From an uncultured Eubacteriaceae bacterium (GTDB taxonomy: Bacteria; Bacillota; Clostridia; Eubacteriales; Eubacteriaceae): a DNA stretch of 7,804 nt. Position numbers and translations under genes: made by a program. Within the stretch, counting starts at the first letter, position 1, and every line of letters starts with the position of its first letter. The notes under the pieces are model-generated. The model worked only from the letters and a program-made list of their open reading frames with translations. It was not told the origin of the DNA and did no database searches. The DNA is taken from NCBI GenBank assembly GCA_947625585.1, contig CANQOZ010000055.1, forward strand, positions 1 to 7,804, written 5' to 3'. Positions 1 to 6,712 of this stretch are shown here, piece by piece.

Positions 1-1272
1 TATGACGTTACTGAAATTGAAGGAGCTGACAATCTTCATGATGCTGATGGGATTATAAAAGAAGCTCAAGACAAGGTAGCTGATATTTATGGGGCTCATG
101 AGAGCTTATTCTTAGTAGACGGAACAACTGCTGAAATTCAAGCATCCATCATGGCTGCTACGAGTTCGGGTGATGAGAATCTTGGTCCAGTAAATGTTCA
201 CCGGTGTGCTTATCCTGCTTTAAGCTTTTCAAGATTAAATCCAGTATACTACGTTCCCGAAACAACGGATTACGGTTTTATCGTAACAAAAGAAGTAGTA
301 GAGAGATTAATTAAAGAACACCCTAATGCTAAGGCGATGATAATTGTCTCTCCTGATTATTATGGGAACATTTCAAGTCTTAATGAGATTATTCCGATTT
401 TAAAAGAAAATAATATTACAACAATCATTGATCAAGCTCACGGTGCTCACCTAAACTTTCTACCAGAAAAACTTGATGGGATTAATAATGGTGCTGACTT
501 TGTTGTTGAAAGTACCCATAAAATTTTAGGAGCTCCAACTCAAGGTTCTGTTTTGCATCTAAGCAAAGACGTTGATAGTAAAAGAGTTAAGAAGTACCTG
601 GCTATGCTTGAGTCTTCAAGTCCATCCTATTTTCTCATGTCTGGAATTGAAGAAGCAGTTGATGAAGCTCAGGAAAAGGCTCAAAGAATTTTTGGAAATA
701 TCTATAAAGCTCATCTAGCTTTAGAACAGGAACAAGGGAATAGCGATCCTATCCAGTTAATTACTCCTTCAGGACTATATGATAGAAGTAAGTTCTTAGT
801 ATCTTTTCCAAAAGATTATGATATTAGAAAAGATTTAGTAGAAAAATACAGAATAATTCCAGAGTTGATCAGTTCAAACTTAGTTTTATTTATGACTGGA
901 ACTGGAACAAGTCAACGTGATCTTAATCGGTTAATTGGAGCTATAAAAGGAATCAACGAAGATTTAAAAGAGCAAGGTTATAAACCAGAGGAACCATTTA
1001 AGATTGAACAAGCTTTAAAACCGTTTAATAAGGAAGAGGAACTCTATAATGTTCTAGGTGAGACAGGAGAGTTTGTTCCACTTGAAAATAGTAAAGATAG
1101 AATCGCTCTTGATTTTATAGTCCCTTATCCGCCAGGAATACCTGTTCTAATTCCAGGCAGTAAGATTACAGATGAGAATATAGAATTAATTAAAGAATTG
1201 TTAGATAAAAATATCATTGTTAATGGTTTAGAACAGAGTGATGATACCGTATTAATTGAGGTTAGGAAATGA
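1..1272 (+). CDS. Orn/Lys/Arg decarboxylase family protein (YaaO/SpeA-like), 5' truncated by window edge
   Basis: PLP-dependent fold-type I enzyme that would decarboxylate a basic amino acid (arginine, lysine or ornithine) to a polyamine precursor; the substrate cannot be told from sequence. The frame is open from base 1, so the ATG at 151 is internal: the upstream residues include DVTEIEGADNLH and LFLVDGTTAEIQA, both typical of this family. The PLP Schiff-base lysine is in STHKILGAPTQGS (Lys codon 520-522). The pyridine-binding Asp is in IIDQAHGAH (codon 430-432), where the usual DEAHGAH carries Gln for Glu. The C-terminal domain has the family block IVPYPPGIPVLIPGSKI, and the protein ends at TGA 1270-1272. 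With 423 visible residues and usual family members of roughly 470-490, about 50 N-terminal residues are missing. It overlaps tmk by 4 bases (ATGA). B. subtilis also has yaaO immediately before tmk, which supports the assignment. It is likely cytoplasmic. Confidence 0.93.
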   Translation, partial: YDVTEIEGADNLHDADGIIKEAQDKVADIYGAHESLFLVDGTTAEIQASIMAATSSGDENLGPVNVHRCAYPALSFSRLNPVYYVPETTDYGFIVTKEVVERLIKEHPNAKAMIIVSPDYYGNISSLNEIIPILKENNITTIIDQAHGAHLNFLPEKLDGINNGADFVVESTHKILGAPTQGSVLHLSKDVDSKRVKKYLAMLESSSPSYFLMSGIEEAVDEAQEKAQRIFGNIYKAHLALEQEQGNSDPIQLITPSGLYDRSKFLVSFPKDYDIRKDLVEKYRIIPELISSNLVLFMTGTGTSQRDLNRLIGAIKGINEDLKEQGYKPEEPFKIEQALKPFNKEEELYNVLGETGEFVPLENSKDRIALDFIVPYPPGIPVLIPGSKITDENIELIKELLDKNIIVNGLEQSDDTVLIEVRK

Positions 1273-1946
1273 AATTAATAGTATTAGATGGTACGGATGG
1301 TACTGGAAAACAGACACAAAGTACCCTACTTAAGGAGAATTTAGAGAAGTTAGGTTTTAAAACTAAACTTATCGCCTTTCCTAATTATGAGGATGACTCA
1401 AGTATACTATTAAAACGATACCTTAATGGTATCTACGGTAATAATGCTGAACAAGTCAATCCGTTTTCTGCTTCAATACTTTATTCCGTAGATCGATTAA
1501 ACTTTTTCTTAACAGAAGACTTAAGTGATACCGATGTTCTTTTGTGTGATCGGTATACTACTAGCAATCTTGTTCATCAATTACCAAAGCTTTCTTCAAA
1601 GAAAGAGCAGCAGGAATATCAAGATTGGTTAGAGGACCTAGAATACGGAAAACTTAATCTCCCAAAGCCCGATGCGGTGTTTTACCTGGATCTAAATCCA
1701 GAAATTGCAGAAGAGTTAGTTAAAAATAGAGCTAATAGTGGGAAGGATATTCATGAAAGTAATCATGATTATTTAAAAAAGTGCTCCGAATCTGCTAGAG
1801 AGATTGCTAAAGATAATGGATGGGAACTGATTGAATGTGACTTAAACGGTAGAATCCGAAGCATTGAAGATATTCAAGAAGAAATTTTAGCGAAAGCTTT
1901 AAATTATTTAAACAATGAACCAATTAGAGACGGTAACAGGACATAA
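1269..1946 (+). CDS. tmk: Thymidylate kinase (dTMP kinase), divergent clostridial type
   Basis: Phosphorylates dTMP to dTDP with ATP, an essential step of dTTP synthesis in the cytoplasm. At 225 residues it is slightly longer than usual (about 205-215). The P-loop is DGTDGTGKQTQ (residues 7-17), with Gln15 where the canonical GKS/T hydroxyl normally stands and Thr16 after it. The dTMP-binding FPNY is at 37-40, the DRY motif in DRYTTSN at 94-100, and the LID region in NRANSGKDIHESN at 153-165. The SGKDIHESN form and DRYTTSN match my recollection of a divergent clostridial TMK branch rather than the E. coli or Bacillus type. The start is supported by GAGG at 1258-1261, seven bases before ATG, and by the 4-base overlap with the decarboxylase gene, which suggests translational coupling. 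Its 3' end overlaps holB by 32 bases. Confidence 0.93.
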   Translation: MKLIVLDGTDGTGKQTQSTLLKENLEKLGFKTKLIAFPNYEDDSSILLKRYLNGIYGNNAEQVNPFSASILYSVDRLNFFLTEDLSDTDVLLCDRYTTSNLVHQLPKLSSKKEQQEYQDWLEDLEYGKLNLPKPDAVFYLDLNPEIAEELVKNRANSGKDIHESNHDYLKKCSESAREIAKDNGWELIECDLNGRIRSIEDIQEEILAKALNYLNNEPIRDGNRT

Positions 1947-2820
1947 TAGACAGAAAAATTTATTAAAAAGACAGTTAGAGAATAATCAGTTATCCCATGC
2001 CTACTTATTTGATGGACCAAAAGGAGTGGGTAAGAAATTACTCGCTCAAAATTTTGCTGTAGAAGTTATTAAGTCAGGACTGATAGATAAAAATAGAAAT
2101 ATTAGCATAAACCATGCCGACATCTTTGAATACGGTCAAAAAAAGGAAAATATAAAAATAAGTGATGTTAGACAGTTAATCTCAGAGACCATTACGAAAC
2201 CATTAGAGGGTTCAAATAGGGTATTTATTATAGACCATGCTGATTATTTAAATCCAATTGCTCAAAATGCCTTATTAAAAACAATAGAGGAACCGAGTGC
2301 GGGAAATATTTTTATCTTAATAACGGATAAGCCAACAAACCTTCTTCCAACTATTCGTAGTCGTTGCCAGGAGTTGCCTTTTCATGATTTATCTGATGAA
2401 GAAAAGATTCAAATTTTAAAAGAGAATGGTATTGCTGACATTCCAGATGACTTAAGTTCTTCGCCAGGAGAGTTAATTAAAAACTGTAAAAATCCTGAAA
2501 AGATTAAAAAACTTCAAGATTTTTATGAGAAGTTTAATAAAATATTAAAAGGTGATACAATCGAACTGTTTAACCTTGCTGAACAGGTTTCTAAAGATAA
2601 AGCTGAATCAGTTGAAATTTTAGAATACCTAATCAAAAGATTATCCAATACAGTACTGGAAAATTCAGTCCCGGATGGGAATATATTATTTATAATAGAT
2701 CAGTTATTTGAACTGCTAGAAAAGTTATCTTATAACGTAAACACTCGATTACAATGGGAGAGTTGTTTAATTAAGATAATTTCGGAGTTAGAAAATGAAA
2801 AAACTCGTCGTAGGAGTTAA
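1915..2820 (+). CDS. holB: DNA polymerase III delta' subunit (clamp-loader AAA+ protein)
   Basis: Stator subunit of the clamp loader that places the beta sliding clamp on primed DNA. Visible motifs: SHAYLFDGPKGVGKK (27-41) containing a Walker A-like loop, a Walker B-like strand VFIIDHAD (103-110), NALLKTIEEPS (118-128), the SRC motif S149-R150-C151, and SSSPGELI (181-188) in the lid domain. Two departures are visible. The Walker A ends GKK rather than GKT/S, and the Cys4 zinc module normally found between Walker A and B is absent: the only cysteines are C151, C191 and C284. Delta' often does not hydrolyse ATP, so the loop change is tolerable. The start fits the family N-terminus (short lead, then SHAYLF) but lies inside tmk with no clear Shine-Dalgarno, so translation is probably coupled to tmk. 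The C-terminal collar region is poorly conserved. The tmk-holB-ricT order supports the call. Confidence 0.9.
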   Translation: MNQLETVTGHNRQKNLLKRQLENNQLSHAYLFDGPKGVGKKLLAQNFAVEVIKSGLIDKNRNISINHADIFEYGQKKENIKISDVRQLISETITKPLEGSNRVFIIDHADYLNPIAQNALLKTIEEPSAGNIFILITDKPTNLLPTIRSRCQELPFHDLSDEEKIQILKENGIADIPDDLSSSPGELIKNCKNPEKIKKLQDFYEKFNKILKGDTIELFNLAEQVSKDKAESVEILEYLIKRLSNTVLENSVPDGNILFIIDQLFELLEKLSYNVNTRLQWESCLIKIISELENEKTRRRS

Positions 2821-3940
2821 ATTCAGGAAATCCGGTAAGCTGTTCTATTTTGAATTAAAGGATCTGGAATTAGAAAAGGGTGATGCTGTTTTAGTTGAAA
2901 CAGTGAATGGATTAGAGCTAGGTAATGTTATGTCTGATCCACGAATGGTTCCAGAAGAGGAAGTAGAGGAAGTTTACCCGATTATACGAAAAGCTACACG
3001 GGAAGATATAAACCATAATAACAAGTTAAAAATGCAGGCTAAACAAGCGGAGGAGGTTTTTAATAATGTAAGTAAAATCCATCGACTGCGCATGAACCTG
3101 ATTGATGTCACGTTCACATTTGATGAGAGAAAACTTATTTATTATTACACCGCTGATGGCCGTGTTGATTTTAGAGATATGGTTCGAGATCTTGCTGGAC
3201 ATTTTCATGCAAGAATTGAACTAAGACAAATTGGAGCACGAGAAGAGGCAAGAAAGTTTGCAGGAGTTGGAACCTGTGGTAGACCTTGCTGCTGTTCATC
3301 TTGGTTAAGTGATTTTGCTCCAGTTTCAATTAAGATGGCTAAGGAACAGAACTTGTCTCTGAATTCTACTAAAATATCTGGTGTTTGTGGTAGACTTCTG
3401 TGTTGCCTGAATTATGAAGAAGAATATTATGAAGAACTCTCAAAAATAATGCCAAATATTGGGGATGAAATTATTTCACCTAATGGAATGGGAGTTGTAT
3501 ATAAATTGAATCCTCTCGAAGAATCCGTTTTGATGAAGTTCAAAAATGATAAAGATGAAGTTGAAATAAAATCTTATACATTAGAGGAACTAACCAAAGC
3601 TGCTAACGGAGAATACGTTGAAGAAGAGGAAATCAAACTTGAAGCGGTTGAAGAAGTAGAAGTTCCGGAAGTTAATGAAGAAGATAGACAACCTAAACGT
3701 AAGCAGCAGAATAAACGACGTTTTAGGAATAGGAACAAGAGAAGAAGGAGAGCTAAAAATAAAACAAACACTAAAAGAACTAATAAAGCTCAACAAAAAG
3801 GAAACGAAAAACCTAAAAAAGAAGCTAAGAAAAGACCTAAAACAAGAAACAAGAAATTTAAAAGAAATGCAGCAAAACCAAAGAGACCTTTTAAAAATAA
3901 GTCAGGAAAGTCTAAACCTAGACGAGCTGCTAATAAATAA
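2795..3940 (+). CDS. ricT: PSP1-domain protein RicT (YaaT) with long Lys/Arg-rich tail
   Basis: Homologue of B. subtilis RicT/YaaT, which with RicA and RicF forms an iron-sulfur-containing complex that associates with RNase Y and affects mRNA maturation, sporulation, competence and biofilm formation. The PSP1 core fills about residues 1-265, including QIGAREEARKFAGVGTCGRP. Its conserved cysteines are C161, C165-C167, C198 and C203-C204, all candidate Fe-S ligands. After the core comes an acidic stretch (about 273-297) and then an extremely basic tail (298-381) in which 42 of 84 residues are Lys or Arg and only two are acidic. The B. subtilis protein is about 275 residues, so nearly all the extra length is this appendage, perhaps for RNA or ribosome binding (inference). 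GGAG at 2784-2787, seven bases before ATG, decides the start, which overlaps holB by 26 bases. It is the last gene before the terminator at 3950-3980. Confidence 0.92.
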   Translation: MKKLVVGVKFRKSGKLFYFELKDLELEKGDAVLVETVNGLELGNVMSDPRMVPEEEVEEVYPIIRKATREDINHNNKLKMQAKQAEEVFNNVSKIHRLRMNLIDVTFTFDERKLIYYYTADGRVDFRDMVRDLAGHFHARIELRQIGAREEARKFAGVGTCGRPCCCSSWLSDFAPVSIKMAKEQNLSLNSTKISGVCGRLLCCLNYEEEYYEELSKIMPNIGDEIISPNGMGVVYKLNPLEESVLMKFKNDKDEVEIKSYTLEELTKAANGEYVEEEEIKLEAVEEVEVPEVNEEDRQPKRKQQNKRRFRNRNKRRRRAKNKTNTKRTNKAQQKGNEKPKKEAKKRPKTRNKKFKRNAAKPKRPFKNKSGKSKPRRAANK

Positions 3941-3949
3941 GAAATAATC

Positions 3950-3980
3950 AAACGGGATATCTAATCAGGTATCCCGTTTT
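3950..3980 (+). terminator. Intrinsic terminator after ricT
   Basis: Ten bases AAACGGGATA (3950-3959) pair perfectly with TATCCCGTTT (3970-3979). Inside, 3960-3962 pair with 3967-3969 (one U-G, one C-G, one U-A), leaving a four-base loop AATC. The 3' arm runs into TTTT before CTG, a short U tract. It begins ten bases after the ricT stop, so it very likely ends the decarboxylase-tmk-holB-ricT transcript. Confidence 0.87.
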
Positions 3981-3989
3981 CTGTCAAAG

Positions 3990-4017
3990 TTTACATTTGT
4001 TTAATTGATATTAAATT
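3990..4017 (+). promoter_or_regulatory. Candidate sigma-A type promoter for the flavoprotein-trxA unit
   Basis: TTTACA at 3990-3995 matches five of six bases of the -35 consensus. TAAATT at 4012-4017, after a 16-base spacer, is a weak -10 with four of six matches. The site lies in the 108-base gap between ricT and the flavoprotein gene, downstream of the ricT terminator, where a promoter is expected. An alternative pairing is TTGATA (4005-4010) with TAAAAA (4029-4034). The region is so AT-rich that either match could be chance. Confidence 0.33.
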
Positions 4018-4048
4018 TTGTTTAAGGGTAAAAATAACTTTAGACAAA

Positions 4049-4600
4049 ATGAAAGCATTAATACTAATAGGATCAGGTCACTCAGATAGTCGTTGTTATG
4101 AACTCGGACTATATACTAAGGAGCGGCTTGAAGAAAATAAAATAAATACAAAACTAATCCAGATTCATGAAAAGGACATTCATGAATGTTTAGGTTGTGA
4201 GTATTGTTTACCGCATCAAAATGAATGTATTATTCATGACGAAATGGAAGATATTTATAAACTAATAGACGATTGTGATTATCTTATATTTATCTCACCA
4301 GTTTATTTTTCCAATATTCCTGCTGAGTTAAAGAAGGTAATTGATAGGTGCCAGTTGTACTTCAACCTTAAGGATAGGAGTCATATAAAACAGAAGAAGT
4401 TCTTAGCTATTCATGTTGGAGGTGCACCCAGTTATCCAAAACAGTTTGTTGGTTTTGAAAATACCTACGAAGTCCTATTAGGTAACTTTAATGCTGAACT
4501 TAGTGGTTTCGTCAAGATTTCCCATTCTGATAGAGTTAATCCATTACAGGAAAAAAATCTAGAAGAGATTAGTAAACAAATAAATAATTTAATTAAATAA
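4049..4600 (+). CDS. Flavodoxin-fold NAD(P)H/FMN oxidoreductase, iron-sulfur flavoprotein-like
   Basis: Small cytoplasmic flavoprotein of the NADPH-dependent FMN reductase / iron-sulfur flavoprotein group, probably transferring electrons between a pyridine nucleotide or ferredoxin and an unknown acceptor. The N-terminus LILIGSGHSDS (4-14) replaces the usual GSPR phosphate-binding loop. SPVYFSNIPAELKKVIDR (83-100) is the family's flavin-binding and helix signature. Four cysteines at 47, 50, 53 and 60 form CX2CX2CX6C, the compact spacing that holds a [4Fe-4S] cluster in iron-sulfur flavoproteins (CX2CX2CX4-7C). The 183-residue length fits. ATG 4049 fits the family start but has no good Shine-Dalgarno; the nearest purine run, AAGGG near 4024-4028, is too far. 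Its TAA is followed directly by the trxA ribosome binding site, so the two are almost certainly co-transcribed. The substrate is unknown. Confidence 0.82.
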   Translation: MKALILIGSGHSDSRCYELGLYTKERLEENKINTKLIQIHEKDIHECLGCEYCLPHQNECIIHDEMEDIYKLIDDCDYLIFISPVYFSNIPAELKKVIDRCQLYFNLKDRSHIKQKKFLAIHVGGAPSYPKQFVGFENTYEVLLGNFNAELSGFVKISHSDRVNPLQEKNLEEISKQINNLIK

Positions 4601-4610
4601 GGAGAGACCA

Positions 4611-4940
4611 ATGCCAAAAGAATTAAATGCAGAAGAATTCCAAAAAGATGTTAAAGATGCAAAAGGTGTGGAACTTGTAGATTTCTTTGCAAGTTGGTGT
4701 GGACCATGTAAGATGTTAGCTCCAATTCTAGAAAAACTAGAACCTGAATATAAAGGTAAAGTTGACATTTATAAAGTAAATATTGATGATCAAAATGGAT
4801 TAGCACAAGAATATCGTGTAATGAGTGTTCCAACTATGAAAGTCTTTAAAGATGGTGAAGTAGTTGAAACAATTATTGGATTACAACCAGAAAACGTTCT
4901 AAAAGAAAAACTAGATTATTACGCTAAAGGCGCAGAATAA
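4611..4940 (+). CDS. trxA: Thioredoxin
   Basis: Small cytoplasmic dithiol-disulfide oxidoreductase that reduces protein disulfides. All hallmarks are present in 109 residues, the normal length. These are the buried Asp24, the active site WCGPC (29-33) with C30 and C33, the SVPT turn with cis-Pro74, and GEVVETIIG before the last helix. There is no signal peptide. A strong Shine-Dalgarno, AAGGAGAG at 4599-4606, overlaps the flavoprotein stop codon and sets the start. That gives a 10-base intergenic gap and suggests coordinated synthesis. No thioredoxin reductase gene of the classic TrxB type is seen here. The neighbouring flavoprotein is a possible redox partner, by inference only. The gene is followed by the hairpin at 4988-5029. 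Confidence 0.96.
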   Translation: MPKELNAEEFQKDVKDAKGVELVDFFASWCGPCKMLAPILEKLEPEYKGKVDIYKVNIDDQNGLAQEYRVMSVPTMKVFKDGEVVETIIGLQPENVLKEKLDYYAKGAE

Positions 4941-4987
4941 TATTAATAAATTAAACTCCTTCTAGTAGTGAACTATAAATACTTCTT

Positions 4988-5029
4988 AAAAAAGCCAGCA
5001 TATGGATTGTTCCAGATGCTGGCTTTTTT
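4988..5029. terminator. Bidirectional intrinsic terminator between convergent operons
   Basis: A perfect 14-base inverted repeat, AAAAAAGCCAGCAT (4988-5001) and ATGCTGGCTTTTTT (5016-5029), is extended after one A-G mismatch by TGGA/TCCA (5003-5006 with 5011-5014) around a TTGT loop. The GC-rich centre is flanked by six A on one side and six T on the other, so RNA from either strand ends in a hairpin plus U run. It lies 47 bases after trxA and only two bases after the stop codon of the minus-strand gene, and probably serves both. Confidence 0.92.
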
Positions 5030-5031
5030 GA

Positions 5032-5481
5032 TTATAGATTACCTAAATATTGATATAGTGTTTTCTTTATTTCTTCTTCATTAACTGTATTATCCGATCG
5101 GAATATGGACTTAGCGTGAGCTTCAACACCCTTTATTCTATCTAAGTGTTTCTTTATTTCTAATCTCTCAATTCTTTCCTTTGTAAAAACTTGTCCATCT
5201 GAACCTATAATAGCAGTCAATTTTGGGAAAGCTTCACTTGCTAGATCTACATCATCAGTAATTAAAATATCTCCTGGTTCCATATCATCTAAAATCGGTT
5301 TAAGAGCTTCATAGCTTCGTTGCTGTCTTTGTTCGAAGTCAAAGTCATCACTTGCTAACCTATATAGATCTTTATCTCTTTCCCTTACTAATTTTGCTTC
5401 AATTCCAAAGCTATTTGCAATTCCCCTACTTAAATCTACTAACTTTCCGGGAATTTTTAAGCTATCAATTATTAACTTCAT
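5032..5481 (-). CDS. Divergent YaiI/YqxD-like (DUF188/UPF0178) protein
   Basis: 149 residues, close to the usual size of the DUF188 family, whose members are thought to have a PIN-like fold. No established biochemical role is known to me. The match is by pattern. An N-terminal strand MKLIIDS has an acidic residue at D6, as in the family's MxIYVDADACP. GDILITDDVDLASEA (70-84) corresponds to the family's GDIVITxDxxLA, with D76, D77 and D79. GQVFTKERIERL (96-107) corresponds to the G-x-x-F/Y-T-x-x-x-I block. The classic DADACPV is degenerate here (DSLKIPGK), so nuclease activity is doubtful. The gene starts inside the end of hydF (17-base overlap) with no clear Shine-Dalgarno, which suggests coupled translation and places it in the hydrogenase-maturation transcript. 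The function in that context is unknown. Confidence 0.68.
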   Translation of the reverse strand: MKLIIDSLKIPGKLVDLSRGIANSFGIEAKLVRERDKDLYRLASDDFDFEQRQQRSYEALKPILDDMEPGDILITDDVDLASEAFPKLTAIIGSDGQVFTKERIERLEIKKHLDRIKGVEAHAKSIFRSDNTVNEEEIKKTLYQYLGNL

Positions 5482-6706
5482 GTTCTTGTTCTAATAACTT
5501 ATGAAGATTATCAAATGGTCGTAGAGTTCTCTCAAGAATTCCGTTTAAGAAGGCGATGAAGATTCCGTAGTTGGTTATTGGTGTATTTTGTGAATCAACA
5601 GTTTTAATCCTGTGGAGAACTTCCTTATCACGGAGCATACATGCTCCACAATGAATTACCATTTTGACATCATCAAAGTTTTCAGGGAATTCAGTTCCAG
5701 ATGTAAATAAATACTCTGGTTCTACTCCTATTCTTTGTTTAATCCAACCAGGAATTTTAACACTTCCAATATCGTTACATTGTCTGTGATGAGTACAACC
5801 TTCAGCGATTAGGATCCGGTCACCTTCAGTAATATTATCAATCTCTTTTGCTCCTTTGATTAAGATATCAAGATCTCCTTTATAACGAGCCATTAAAATT
5901 GAGAATGATGTAAGAGGAATATCTTCAGGAACAATTTTTGAAACTTCATTAAATACCTGAGAGTCTGTTACTACTAATTTTGGTTTCTGACCCATATTTT
6001 TTAAAGTCTCTTCAAGTTCAGTATTCCGGCAAACAAGAGCAGAAGCTCCACTTTCTAAAATATCCCTTATTGTTTGCTGTTGCGGTAAAATGAGTCTTCC
6101 TTTAGGAGCTGCTTTATCAATTGGAATGACTAAAACGACCACATCACCAGGTTCAAGAAGATCACCAATGAGACGTTTCTCAGTTTCTTGAGACTTAGCA
6201 AGTTTAGCAGCTAATTCTTTTAATTCAAAAATATTATCATTAGTTGTAGCACTAACCCAGATTTCACCATTATTATGACTTTCTTTAACAGGTAGATTAG
6301 ATTTTCCAACTAAGTCCGTTTTATTTTGAACAAGTATATAAGGAATTCCCTTTTCAGTAATAAGAGAAATGAGTTCATTCTCAATATCCCGATTTTGGTC
6401 CGTAGCATCAGAGACAACAATAGCAAGATCAGTTTTATTTAAAACTTGTTTTGTTTTTCTAACTCGAAGTTCACCTAATTCTCCAGTATCGTCGATTCCC
6501 GGAGTATCAATAATTTCAACTGGACCAAGTGGTAACAGTTCCATTGATTTATAAACAGGATCAGTTGTGGTTCCCTTAACATCGGAAACTATTGCTAAAT
6601 CCTGTCCGGTAAATGCATTAACTAAGCTAGATTTCCCAACGTTACGCTTTCCGAAGAAGGCAATATGGGTCCTTTCTCCTGAAGGAGTTTCATTTAATCC
6701 TGCCAT
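5465..6706 (-). CDS. hydF: [FeFe]-hydrogenase H-cluster maturation GTPase HydF
   Basis: Scaffold protein on which the 2Fe subcluster of the H-cluster is assembled and from which it is delivered to apo-hydrogenase HydA. The N-terminal GTPase domain has G1 GKRNVGKS (19-26), the Thr-rich G2 stretch GTTTDP (45-50), G3 DTPG (67-70), G4 NKTD (128-131) and G5 SAT (152-154). The middle dimerisation domain follows. The C-terminal metal-cluster domain carries C304-T-H306 and, 45 residues on, H352-C353-G-A-C356, the CxH...HCxxC [4Fe-4S] signature. At 413 residues it is full length. The start LNETPSGERTHIAFFG is the family's typical N-terminus. Only six bases separate it from hydG and no strong Shine-Dalgarno is seen, so coupling is likely. 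Its 3' end overlaps the DUF188-like gene. All key residues are intact, so the product should be functional. Confidence 0.97.
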   Translation of the reverse strand: MAGLNETPSGERTHIAFFGKRNVGKSSLVNAFTGQDLAIVSDVKGTTTDPVYKSMELLPLGPVEIIDTPGIDDTGELGELRVRKTKQVLNKTDLAIVVSDATDQNRDIENELISLITEKGIPYILVQNKTDLVGKSNLPVKESHNNGEIWVSATTNDNIFELKELAAKLAKSQETEKRLIGDLLEPGDVVVLVIPIDKAAPKGRLILPQQQTIRDILESGASALVCRNTELEETLKNMGQKPKLVVTDSQVFNEVSKIVPEDIPLTSFSILMARYKGDLDILIKGAKEIDNITEGDRILIAEGCTHHRQCNDIGSVKIPGWIKQRIGVEPEYLFTSGTEFPENFDDVKMVIHCGACMLRDKEVLHRIKTVDSQNTPITNYGIFIAFLNGILERTLRPFDNLHKLLEQEHEVNN

Positions 6707-6712
6707 TAGTGC

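Noticed and set aside
151..153. ATG as the start of the decarboxylase gene.
   Set aside because: The frame stays open to base 1 and encodes conserved family sequence upstream (DVTEIEGADNLH), so the true start lies before the window.
3026..3208. Short minus-strand frame inside ricT.
   Set aside because: It overlaps the conserved PSP1 coding region and has no family features.
3683..3940. RicT tail as the result of a frameshift from a shorter protein.
   Set aside because: The shift from core to tail passes gradually through an acidic linker in the same frame, and the frame ends just before the terminator as expected for a real 3' end. A frameshift cannot be fully excluded without relatives.
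3574..3947. Extra open frames on both strands across the 3' part of ricT, including a Lys-rich plus-strand frame from 3675.
   Set aside because: They are by-products of the A-rich, repetitive Lys/Arg coding sequence; none has recognisable domains or a convincing ribosome binding site.
4941..4987. Possible small element between trxA and the terminator.
   Set aside because: Only weak three-base inverted matches and AT-rich sequence; nothing supports an RNA gene or binding site.
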